DNA from: an uncultured Lachnospiraceae bacterium
GTDB lineage: Bacteria; Bacillota; Clostridia; Lachnospirales; Lachnospiraceae
DNA: 35,457 nucleotides
Direction of reading: 5' to 3'
Assembly (NCBI GenBank): GCA_947652925.1
Contig: CANTEW010000028.1
Coordinates: 1 to 35,457, forward strand
Made by a program: the position numbers and the translations under genes. Positions within the stretch are counted from its first letter, which is position 1, and every line of letters starts with the position of its first letter. The notes beneath the pieces were generated by a model that had not been told where the DNA came from, ran no database searches, and saw only the letters and a program-made list of their open reading frames with translations. Below are positions 7,323 through 14,755 of this stretch, one piece after another.

Positions 7323-8348
7323 ATGAAGAAGATAGTTGCATGGATGTTAGGGACTACGATGACAGTTTCTCTGTTATTTACGGGATGCGGCGGCGGGAGT
7401 GATGCCAAAGAAGCCAGTGCCGGGACAGAGCTTTTGAACGTTTCTTATGACCCTACCCGGGAGTTTTATGCAAAATATAATGAACTATTTGCGGAACACT
7501 GGAAAGAAGAGGGCGGGGAGGATATCAACGTGACCCAGTCCCACGGCGGTTCCGGTTCCCAGGCGCGTTCGGTGATCGAGGGAAATGAAGCGGATGTGGT
7601 AACGCTGGCTCTCGCTCATGATGTGACAGCCATAGAGGAAGCGGGGCTGATCGAGAGCGGCTGGCTGGATGAATTTGACCAGGACAGTTCACCGTATACT
7701 TCTACGATCGTATTCCTGGTGCGCAAAGGCAATGAGAAGGAAATAAAAGACTGGGGGGACCTGGTCAAGGACGGTGTGGAAGTGATCACGCCCAATCCGA
7801 AGACTTCCGGCGGAGCCTGTTGGAATTTCCTCGCCGCCTGGGCTTATCAGCAGGAGCAGGATGGAAACGATGAGGAAAAGACGAAAGAGTTTATGGAGAA
7901 ACTCTACGAGAATGTACTGGTCCTGGATTCCGGTGCCCGGGGCGCCACCAATACTTTCGTGGAAAACGGCCAGGGGGATGTGCTGATCGCCTGGGAAAAT
8001 GAGGCCTATCTGTCCATGGAAGAATATCCGGACGAGTATGAGATCGTCACTCCCAGTGTGAGTATCTTAGCCCAGCCCTCTGTGGCAGTGGTGGACAGCA
8101 ATGCGAAAGAACACGGCACAGAAGAGGCGGCTAGAGCATATCTGGAATATCTGTATAGTGATGAAGCACAGAGACTGGCGGGAGAGAATCATTACCGTCC
8201 GTCAAATGAGGAGATCCTGCAGGAATTCTCCGATCAGTTCGATCTGGATATGAACCTTGTCACGATCGATGATTTCGGCGGGTGGGATGAAGCTTATGAG
8301 ACATATTTTAATGACGGTGCGATCTTCGATGAGATCTATGGAGGATGA
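7323..8348 (+). CDS. Sulfate/thiosulfate-binding lipoprotein (Sbp/CysP type)
   Basis: This extracellular binding protein (341 residues) delivers sulfate or thiosulfate to the CysTW pore. MKKIVAWMLG starts a signal peptide ending in lipobox LFTGC (Cys22). Family hallmarks follow: LNVSYDPTREFYAKYNELF near the mature N-terminus, QSHGGSGSQARSVIEG (sulfate-binding Ser/Gly loop), GDVLIAWENEAY and the late NHYRPSNEEI. ATG 7323 is chosen over an ATG at 7308 because GGAGG lies between them at the right distance. It is the first gene of a four-gene operon; its stop nearly touches the next start. CysP and Sbp cannot be told apart by eye. Confidence 0.93.
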   Translation: MKKIVAWMLGTTMTVSLLFTGCGGGSDAKEASAGTELLNVSYDPTREFYAKYNELFAEHWKEEGGEDINVTQSHGGSGSQARSVIEGNEADVVTLALAHDVTAIEEAGLIESGWLDEFDQDSSPYTSTIVFLVRKGNEKEIKDWGDLVKDGVEVITPNPKTSGGACWNFLAAWAYQQEQDGNDEEKTKEFMEKLYENVLVLDSGARGATNTFVENGQGDVLIAWENEAYLSMEEYPDEYEIVTPSVSILAQPSVAVVDSNAKEHGTEEAARAYLEYLYSDEAQRLAGENHYRPSNEEILQEFSDQFDLDMNLVTIDDFGGWDEAYETYFNDGAIFDEIYGG

Positions 8349-8359
8349 CAGGGGTTTTT

Positions 8360-9211
8360 ATGGAACAGCATATCGTAAAAGTTAAAAATAAAAAAGGTGT
8401 GCGGGTGATCCCGGGTTTCGGCCTTTCCATGGGCGTGACCCTGGCTATGCTGGGGTGTCTGGTGCTGATCCCGCTGGCCTCTATCTTCTTGAGTGCCAGC
8501 CGGTTAGGATTTGGGGAATTTATAGGAGTGGTCACATCCCGCCAGGTTGTCTCCGGCTATGTGGTCAGCCTGTCCTGTGCTTTTTTGGCCGCTCTGGTAA
8601 ATGCTGTGTTCGGCATTGTCCTTGCCTGGGTCCTGGTGCGCTATGAGTTCCCGGGCAAACGGCTGATGGATGGGATGATCGAGCTTCCGTTCGCCCTGCC
8701 CACTGCGGTGGCGGGGATCGCGCTCACTTATCTCTATTCTGACCAGGGGTGGATCGGTTCTCTTTTTGCTAAAGTGGGCATCAAGATCGCCTATACCCGT
8801 ATCGGCATCACCATCGCTATGGTGTTCGTGGGGATCCCGTTTGTTGTGAGGGCGGTGCAGCCAGTGCTGGAGAAACTGGATCGGCAGTATGAGGAAGCGG
8901 CGATGATGCTGGGGGCAAATAAACCATACACATTTTTCAGAGTCATCCTGCCGGAATTGTTCCCGGCGCTGCTGGCTGGTTTCGGCCTTGCCTTTGCCCG
9001 AGGTATCGGGGAATATGGGAGCGTGGTGTTCATCGCGGGGAATATCCCTTATAAGACACAGATCGCCCCTCTGCTGATCATGACGAAGCTGGAGCAGTAT
9101 AAGTATGCAGACGCTACGGCGATCGCGTTGGTGCTGCTGCTCATATCTTTCCTGCTGATGTTCCTGATCAATTCTATACAGATCTATATGCAGAGGTTCA
9201 GTAAAGCGTAA
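8360..9211 (+). CDS. cysT: Sulfate ABC transporter permease CysT
   Basis: One of two membrane subunits of the sulfate/thiosulfate importer, about 283 residues with six predicted hydrophobic segments. The binding-protein-dependent permease motif is clear: EEAAMMLGANKPYTFFRVILPELFPAL, and LPFALPTAVAGIALTYLY is typical of CysT. ATG 8360 has AGGGG just upstream; an ATG at 8345 that overlaps the previous stop is possible but too close to GGAGG. It sits between the binding protein and CysW genes. Confidence 0.93.
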   Translation: MEQHIVKVKNKKGVRVIPGFGLSMGVTLAMLGCLVLIPLASIFLSASRLGFGEFIGVVTSRQVVSGYVVSLSCAFLAALVNAVFGIVLAWVLVRYEFPGKRLMDGMIELPFALPTAVAGIALTYLYSDQGWIGSLFAKVGIKIAYTRIGITIAMVFVGIPFVVRAVQPVLEKLDRQYEEAAMMLGANKPYTFFRVILPELFPALLAGFGLAFARGIGEYGSVVFIAGNIPYKTQIAPLLIMTKLEQYKYADATAIALVLLLISFLLMFLINSIQIYMQRFSKA

Positions 9212-9235
9212 AAGGCAGATATATGGAGAGTTGTT

Positions 9236-10123
9236 ATGGCAGATAAGAATGAAAAAGATCTTGACCGGGATCTGGTGGGGGACGGTATCCATTCCATACA
9301 GAAAGTGATCCAGCCGCATAAAGCGTATTCCCGTCCGGTGATCAAATACATATTGATAGGTGTGAGCGTGCTGTTTCTGGCGGTCATGCTGGGGATCCCG
9401 CTGATCGTGGTGGCGGTCAATGCATTGAGCGACGGATGGGCGGCATATAAGGAGGCAGTGCTGGATGAGTATACAGTGAAGGCCCTGCTGCTCACTTTGC
9501 TGGCAACAGTGTCTGCGGTGGCGGTGAATACGGTGTTCGGGGTATTTGCTGCGTACCTGTTGTCCAAGTTTTATTTTAAAGGACGGCAGATCCTCGCTAC
9601 GCTGATCGATATCCCTTTTTCTATCTCACCGGTCATCGCAGGTCTGGTCTTTATCCTGACTTTCGGCAATATCGGCTGGATGGGGGATTTTCTGAAGGCA
9701 CACGATATCAAGATTGTGTTCGCTGTGCCGGGAGTGATCCTCGCGACTATCTTTGTCACGTTCCCATTTGTGTTCAGGGAATTATTCCCGGTGCTGAATG
9801 CACAGGGGAAGGATGAGGAAGAGGCGGCGGCGTTGATGGGAGCCGGTGGGTTTACGATCTTTCGGCGGATCACATTCCCACATATCAGATGGGCGCTCCT
9901 TTATGGGGTCATCTTATGTACAGCCAGGGCGATGGGGGAATTTGGCGCGGTGTCTGTGATCTCCGGCCATCTGAGGGGCAAGACGAACACCCTTCCCCTC
10001 CATGTGGAGATCTTGTACAATGAGTTTAATACTACAGCGGCATTTGCGGTCTCGTCTATATTGGTGATCCTTGCGGTGTTGATCTTGATCGCGAGAAATA
10101 TTGTGGAATGGAAACGGAAGTAG
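9236..10123 (+). CDS. cysW: Sulfate ABC transporter permease CysW
   Basis: The second membrane subunit, 295 residues. It starts with a hydrophilic tail of about 35 residues, then about six membrane segments. DIPFSISPVIAGLVFILTFG and EEEAAALMGAGGFTIFRRITFPHI (the EAA loop) are typical of CysW. GGAGAG precedes ATG 9236. It forms the pore with CysT and docks on CysA. Confidence 0.93.
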   Translation: MADKNEKDLDRDLVGDGIHSIQKVIQPHKAYSRPVIKYILIGVSVLFLAVMLGIPLIVVAVNALSDGWAAYKEAVLDEYTVKALLLTLLATVSAVAVNTVFGVFAAYLLSKFYFKGRQILATLIDIPFSISPVIAGLVFILTFGNIGWMGDFLKAHDIKIVFAVPGVILATIFVTFPFVFRELFPVLNAQGKDEEEAAALMGAGGFTIFRRITFPHIRWALLYGVILCTARAMGEFGAVSVISGHLRGKTNTLPLHVEILYNEFNTTAAFAVSSILVILAVLILIARNIVEWKRK

Positions 10124-10138
10124 AGGGAGAGAACGGTT

Positions 10139-10876
10139 ATGTATGTGGAGATGAGACATATCACCAAGACATTTGACGGTTTCCAGGCATCCAGGGATGT
10201 GAGTTTTGGTATTGAGAAAGGGTTTCTGGCGGCGCTGCTGGGACCCAGCGGGAGTGGGAAGACCACGATCCTGCGGATGATCGCGGGGCTTGACAGACCG
10301 GATGAAGGAGATATCCTGATCGATGGGACCCGCGTGAACGACCTGCCTGGGAGTAAGCGGGGGATCGGGTTTGTTTTTCAGAATTATGCACTGTTCCGAT
10401 ATATGACCGTGGCGGATAATATCGCTTTTGGCCTGGAAGTGCAGAAGAAGAGTAAGAGTGAGATCAAGAGCAGGGTGGATGAACTCCTGGAACTGATCGC
10501 TATGAAAGATCTGGGAAAGCGTTATCCGCATCAGTTATCCGGCGGCCAGCGCCAGCGCGTGGCTTTTGCCAGGGCTCTTGCGCCGGATCCCCAGCTCCTC
10601 TTGCTGGATGAGCCTTTTGCGGCCATCGACGCCAAGGTGCGCCGAGAGCTGCGTACCTGGCTGCGGGAGATGATCGAGCGGGTGGGGGTCACCAGTATCT
10701 TTGTGACCCACGATCAGGAGGAGGCCATGGAGGTGGCGGATCTTGTGATCCTCACGAACCAGGGGCGGATCGAGCAGATCGGGAGTCCGAGAGAGATCTG
10801 CCTGCAGCCCCAGACAGATTTTGTGAGAGATTTTATCGATGCCAAGAGATTTGAAGCACTGATGGATATAGTCTGA
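10139..10876 (+). CDS. cysA: Sulfate ABC transporter ATPase CysA, short form
   Basis: This ATPase drives the importer. It shows Walker A GPSGSGKTT, Q-loop VFQNYALF, signature LSGGQRQR, Walker B LLLLDEPFAAID and H-loop VTHDQEEA. At 245 residues it lacks the C-terminal regulatory (TOBE-like) domain of the ~350-residue CysA of enterobacteria. GGGAGAG precedes the ATG. The TGA stop (10874-10876) lies within a repeat start (GTCTGAAAACCTCA) also found at the end of the ABC exporter gene at 32575, so the present C-terminus may have been set by repeat insertion. Confidence 0.93.
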   Translation: MYVEMRHITKTFDGFQASRDVSFGIEKGFLAALLGPSGSGKTTILRMIAGLDRPDEGDILIDGTRVNDLPGSKRGIGFVFQNYALFRYMTVADNIAFGLEVQKKSKSEIKSRVDELLELIAMKDLGKRYPHQLSGGQRQRVAFARALAPDPQLLLLDEPFAAIDAKVRRELRTWLREMIERVGVTSIFVTHDQEEAMEVADLVILTNQGRIEQIGSPREICLQPQTDFVRDFIDAKRFEALMDIV

Positions 10877-11060
10877 AAACCTCAGATATCCTTAGATCCA
10901 TAGAAGATTTACAGAAAATAAAAATGAGTATATTCCAAAAACAGCGTTTTAAAGGGCCCGGGGGAGATATGTGATCCCCCGGTGCTTTTGGTATTTTTCT
11001 CGCGGAAAAGTACATAGAAAAGATCTGAGCGGTGGCGGTCTTCGAACACGCTCTCAACTT
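10871..11060 (+). repeat. Composite MITE-like repeat after the sulfate operon
   Basis: The left 45 bp (GTCTGAAAACCTCAGATATC...TTTACAGA) match 32570-32614. The following core, about 10941-11040, is the reverse complement of the core at 3286-3388: shared blocks include GTGCTTTTGGTA, CTCG-GGAAAAGTACA and TCTGAGCGG. The right end reads CGAACACGCTCTCAA, a degenerate form of the CAAACACGCTCTAG end. A perfect hairpin CCGGGGGA/TCCCCCGG (10958-10965/10975-10982) followed by TGCTTTT may also end cysA transcription. No gene lies between 10877 and 11158. Confidence 0.6.
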
Positions 11061-11117
11061 TTTCAAAGGGCGGGGCGGCTATTTTATCATCCAAGTTTCT
11101 GTACTTTTTTAGATCTT

Positions 11118-11128
11118 TTTGTTATAAT
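11118..11128 (+). promoter_or_regulatory. Extended -10 promoter of the Wadjet operon
   Basis: TTTTTGTTATAAT ends at 11128 and contains TGn before a perfect TATAAT (11123-11128), 31 nt before the TTG start of jetD. No good -35 box is seen, which fits extended -10 promoters. The promoter starts soon after the repeat at 10871-11060. Confidence 0.6.
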
Positions 11129-11158
11129 CTGCATAGATCAAGGAAAGGATTTTTTGTA

Positions 11159-12163
11159 TTGAAAAGGATCTCGTTAGAAGATATTTTTGTAAAACATCCG
11201 GATAAGGCGTATGGAGGGATATACGATCTGATCCGCGGACAGTTGGACGCCGGGGTGTTAAGACCGGTCAAAGCTTCCGGGACGAACGGTAAGAGTCCGG
11301 CTCTGTACCGGGAATACTGGGTCGTTGAAAAGCCGAAGGACTATAGCGCCCTGGAAGAGGAATTAAAATACGGCCTCCATCCCCTTATATCCGTGGACCA
11401 TTATCTTTCCCATCTGGAGACATATGAGCAGGACAGGGTGTGGGTGCGGATGCTGAGCGACTATCTGAAAGACAGGCGGTCATCTTTGGAGCATCAGGGG
11501 TCGGTGAATGAGAGGAGCTTTGAGATCTGGGGACAGGAGAAATTCCTGACGAAAGGGCCGGGAAAGAAGATCTTAAAGAGATGCGGTCTGGATCTTAGTC
11601 TCCTAAATGTTTATGAGACAGTGGAACCGCTGGCTTATTATTCTTACACCCGCCAGGCGCCCCAAGATCTGCTGATCCTGGAGAATAAAGATACTTTTTA
11701 CAGCATGCGGCGGCATATGCTGGGAGGAGACAGCAGGATCTTCGGAATGGAGGTGGGGACGCTGATCTACGGCGGGGGCAAGCGGATCTTGCGGTCTTTT
11801 AAAGATCTTGAGATCTGCGCGGAGCCCTATATGCGGGAAAAGGCCAACAGGATCTATTATTTTGGCGATCTGGATCATGAGGGGGTCAGGATTTACGAAA
11901 GCCTGGCCAGGATGTTCGAGGGCAGATGGGAGATCCAGCCTTTTTGCCGGGCATACGAGAAGATGCTGGAAAAGGCGCAGAGGATGGCACAGCTCCCGCA
12001 GACAAAGGAACAGCAGGAGCGGGATATGTCGGGAGTCTTCTTTTCTTATTTTTCGGATGCTGTGCAGAGGCAGATGCTAAAGATCTTGGATAAAGGACTC
12101 TATATCCCCCAGGAGATCATTAATATCTCAGATCTGTCGGAGGAGGGATGCGGTTGTGGATAA
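11159..12163 (+). CDS. jetD: Wadjet system protein JetD (DUF2220, TOPRIM nuclease)
   Basis: JetD is the nuclease subunit of Wadjet, which cuts small circular plasmid DNA after the SMC-like complex JetABC has extruded it. The product has 334 residues. The C-terminal half shows a TOPRIM-like centre: ILENKDTF (acidic E175) and YYFGDLDHEGVRIYE with the DxD pair D237/D239. The N-terminal half (DLIRGQLDAGVLRPVKASGTNG) is a small winged-helix-like region typical of short JetD proteins. The start is TTG 11159, with AGGAAAGG upstream. It is the first gene of the set here, whereas many Wadjet operons list jetD last. A remnant of another gene separates it from jetA. Confidence 0.85.
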   Translation: MKRISLEDIFVKHPDKAYGGIYDLIRGQLDAGVLRPVKASGTNGKSPALYREYWVVEKPKDYSALEEELKYGLHPLISVDHYLSHLETYEQDRVWVRMLSDYLKDRRSSLEHQGSVNERSFEIWGQEKFLTKGPGKKILKRCGLDLSLLNVYETVEPLAYYSYTRQAPQDLLILENKDTFYSMRRHMLGGDSRIFGMEVGTLIYGGGKRILRSFKDLEICAEPYMREKANRIYYFGDLDHEGVRIYESLARMFEGRWEIQPFCRAYEKMLEKAQRMAQLPQTKEQQERDMSGVFFSYFSDAVQRQMLKILDKGLYIPQEIINISDLSEEGCGCG

Positions 12164-12290
12164 CAGGGTCTTTGATGATGCATTTTGCACGATCTATAGA
12201 GAAGATGCCAGAACTGGTCGTCCCGCTGATCAACGAAGTCTTTCACACATGTTAGCCGGATGATGTGGAAATGGGCCAGTTGAGGAATGA
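12155..12290 (+). pseudogene. Remnant of an Rpn-family (PDDEXK) nuclease/transposase-like gene
   Basis: Across shifting frames the translation reads DNRVFDDAF, then MPELVVPLINEVFHT, then PDDVEMGQLRNE, separated by a stop and a frame change. From memory this order matches the N-terminus of Rpn-family recombination-promoting nucleases abundant in Lachnospiraceae. Only the first ~45 codons are recognisable. The stretch from 12290 to the jetA start (12408) is open in the jetA frame but has no recognisable domain and no ribosome site until AGGGGG at 12395-12400. Confidence 0.5.
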
Positions 12291-12407
12291 GTGTCCGTGT
12301 TGTATCTGAGGGATACGTCCTATACACCAGATCATCTGGAAATGGATGTCACCATGCCGGATGGAGTACTAGGGAGGAAGGCAGGGCAGAAGAAAGGGGG
12401 CCGGGCC

Positions 12408-14033
12408 ATGCAGTACGATTTTTTGAAGCAGTTTCCCAGGAGGATGAAGAATGTAGGGATGTATGCAACACTGGTACAGAATTGTGTGCAGAAGACCACA
12501 TGGAAACAATACGGGTTTACCACAGCGGATGAACAGATCAACCTGGTCTTTACGGTCATGTTGTATATCATGGAGCAGTCTCTGAGAGAAGAGGCCTGTA
12601 CCATAGACGACATAGGCGCTTATATCGATGCGGTGGATATGCAGTATCTGGATAAGCGTCTGTCTTATGGAGAATGCTGTCAGCTGGGGGATTTTATCGT
12701 GAATAATATCTTGTCCAATGAGGGGCGGGTGATGTATTTTGGCGGGTTTGATTATGAAAAGAAAGATTACCAGGTCATGCACATCAGTTATGTCGCCAAC
12801 AAGATCATCTATGTGGATCATGAAATAAAACGCACATCTTATTATCTGACAGATGACGGATACAGTCTTTTACTCTCCACTCTGGAAATTGAAAATAATA
12901 TGAAGCTCTCCATCCATGAGATGATCTTCCAGATGCATCTGGAGAAACAGAGCTATGACAAAGCTGTGGATGAGATCAAGCATATCTTTAACCGTATGCG
13001 CATCCAGATGCAGAAGATCCGGGAGACTATGGAGCGGATCCGCCGGAACGCATTGGATTATTCGGTCAAAGATTATGAAGAGATCCTTGTGGAAGATCTG
13101 GGCACCATCGAGGACACCAGGCAGAAATTCCAGGATTACCGGGAGATGGTACACAAGCGGGCCAAAGAGCTTGAAGAGGAAAATATCAATGTAAAGAAGC
13201 TCAGTGGAAAAGATGAGGAGAAGCTGGGATACTTGCGGGTGATCGAGATATATCTGGACCGGACGATCGAAGAACATCAGAAGATCTTAAGCGGCCATTT
13301 TGATCTGAAAGCTCTGTACACCAAGGAATTGGAGTCTTTGTCGCAATTGTCGCTGATCAAGCGTTTTTCTCTGCGGACGGGATTGTATGATAAGATCTTA
13401 GAGCGGCCCCAGGCTCTGGGGGATCTGGATCATTTCCTGCGGCCGCTGTTCAACCAGGATGTGGGCAAGACCTATAACCTGAACAAGGCTTTCCAGCTGC
13501 AAAGGCCCATACGAAAGGGAAAGAGAGAAGAGCTGGAGGAAGAGCTGGACTTTGACGAGGAAAAATGGCAGCAGGAGCAGAGAGCGCGCCATCTTGAGAA
13601 ACAGAGACAGTATCAGGAGAGTCTGGGTTATCTTCTGGAGCGGGCGGCAGAGAAGGGTGAGATCACGTTGGAGGAGATCAGCAGCCGGGTGGCTGGGACG
13701 GAGCAGGAACGGAGACTGCTGATACCCAATGTACAGATCTTCAAAGAGATCATGGTAGAACTGATCAGGAACCGCCGGATCCATATCCAGGCGTTGCAGA
13801 GAGAGCGCCGGGACTTCATCCAGGAGGCAGCGGGTGGGTTCCAGTTAAACGATATGCTGCTCAAGCTGCTTGATAAGGCGCCGTCTGGGCAGACGGTCAC
13901 TGAGATAGAGGTAGAGCGCCTGGAAGATGGGAAAACAGTGGTCTTTGAAGGGGTCAGGGATGAGGACGGGGAACAGAAGATCGTACGCTGTTCCAATGTG
14001 CATATCCGGCTGACCAGAGAGGGGAGAGGGTGA
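12408..14033 (+). CDS. jetA: Wadjet system protein JetA (kleisin-like)
   Basis: JetA is the kleisin-like subunit that closes the SMC ring of the Wadjet complex. The product has 541 residues, starting MQYDFLKQFPRR. It has a helical N-terminal region, a long coiled-coil-rich middle (IKHIFNRMRIQMQKIRETMERI; many K/E/Q heptads from ~170 to 300) and a C-terminal winged-helix-like part. This suits the type II-like JetA family (DUF5716 as I recall). ATG 12408 is preferred over an ATG at 12291 because AGGGGG precedes it by 7 nt and similarity starts there. JetB follows after 6 nt. Confidence 0.8.
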   Translation: MQYDFLKQFPRRMKNVGMYATLVQNCVQKTTWKQYGFTTADEQINLVFTVMLYIMEQSLREEACTIDDIGAYIDAVDMQYLDKRLSYGECCQLGDFIVNNILSNEGRVMYFGGFDYEKKDYQVMHISYVANKIIYVDHEIKRTSYYLTDDGYSLLLSTLEIENNMKLSIHEMIFQMHLEKQSYDKAVDEIKHIFNRMRIQMQKIRETMERIRRNALDYSVKDYEEILVEDLGTIEDTRQKFQDYREMVHKRAKELEEENINVKKLSGKDEEKLGYLRVIEIYLDRTIEEHQKILSGHFDLKALYTKELESLSQLSLIKRFSLRTGLYDKILERPQALGDLDHFLRPLFNQDVGKTYNLNKAFQLQRPIRKGKREELEEELDFDEEKWQQEQRARHLEKQRQYQESLGYLLERAAEKGEITLEEISSRVAGTEQERRLLIPNVQIFKEIMVELIRNRRIHIQALQRERRDFIQEAAGGFQLNDMLLKLLDKAPSGQTVTEIEVERLEDGKTVVFEGVRDEDGEQKIVRCSNVHIRLTREGRG

Positions 14034-14039
14034 TACAGT

Positions 14040-14755
14040 ATGGCATATGAATGGGAAGATATCAGAGCCAGCCAGGAGATCTTCTATCATCTCCTGGAAT
14101 GCCGCCAGCTGCGGGAGGAGGACGAGCCGCTTTTGTACCAGGCGTACACCCAGCGGGAAGAAGTGCAGAACCTGGTCAAATCCCAGGGGGAGGCGGCCGA
14201 CAGCATGATCGAGCGCTATGGGAACGTGGTCTATCTGATCCCAAAAGAAGAAAATAATCTCCTGGGCTATTCCAAAGCCCAGTTGAAAGCGGTCCTGTGC
14301 AGGTCTGGGGCTACAGACAAAGATTTCTACCTGTCCCAGTTCGTGGTCCTGACACTTTTGGTGGAATTTTATGACGGGCAGGGCAGCAGCAGTAAGACCA
14401 GGGATTATATCCGGGTGGGGGAGCTGCAGAATATCCTCTCCCAGAGGCTGAAAGAGGGGCGGAGAACGGGGAGGAAGAGGAGGAACGGCAGGGGATCGCA
14501 TTTACAGATATGCTGGAAGCGTATGAAGCCCTGCGTTCAGACGACAAAGGTTCCCGGGCCAGGACGACGAAAGAAGGATTCCTGCACAATATCCTGGTCT
14601 TTCTCCAGAGACAGGGGCTTGTGGATTATGTGGAACGGGATGAGATGATCAAGACGACGAAGAAACTGGATGATCTGATGGACTGGAACCTGCTCAACCA
14701 GAACCATTACCAAAGGGTATTGCGCGTGTTAGGCGTCATAGGAGATGAGAGATGA
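14040..14755 (+). pseudogene. jetB: Wadjet system protein JetB, apparent -1 frameshift in a G tract
   Basis: JetB is the KITE-like winged-helix subunit bridging JetA and JetC. The frame from 14040 (MAYEWEDIRASQEIFYHLLE) runs well to about residue 139, ...LQNILSQRLKEG. Then it turns into an Arg-rich stretch unlike the family. One base over, the sequence continues sensibly as ENGEEEEERQGIAFTDMLEAYEAL through ...LRVLGVIGDER, stopping at 14755 where jetC starts (ATGA overlap). Adding one G to the GGGG at 14456-14459 restores a single ~238-residue protein. Explanations are a sequencing error in the homopolymer, a phase-variable tract, translational slippage or a true inactivating mutation. Without JetB the Wadjet complex would probably not work. 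Confidence 0.75.

Noticed and set aside
7130-7408. Minus-strand ORF across the sulfur intergenic region
   Set aside because: It overlaps the start of the sulfate-binding protein gene and the promoters, lacks a ribosome site and has biased, non-protein-like composition.
12291-12407. Longer N-terminus for JetA
   Set aside because: The frame is open but has no ribosome site or domain, and overlaps a nuclease-gene remnant; AGGGGG before ATG 12408 is a better start.
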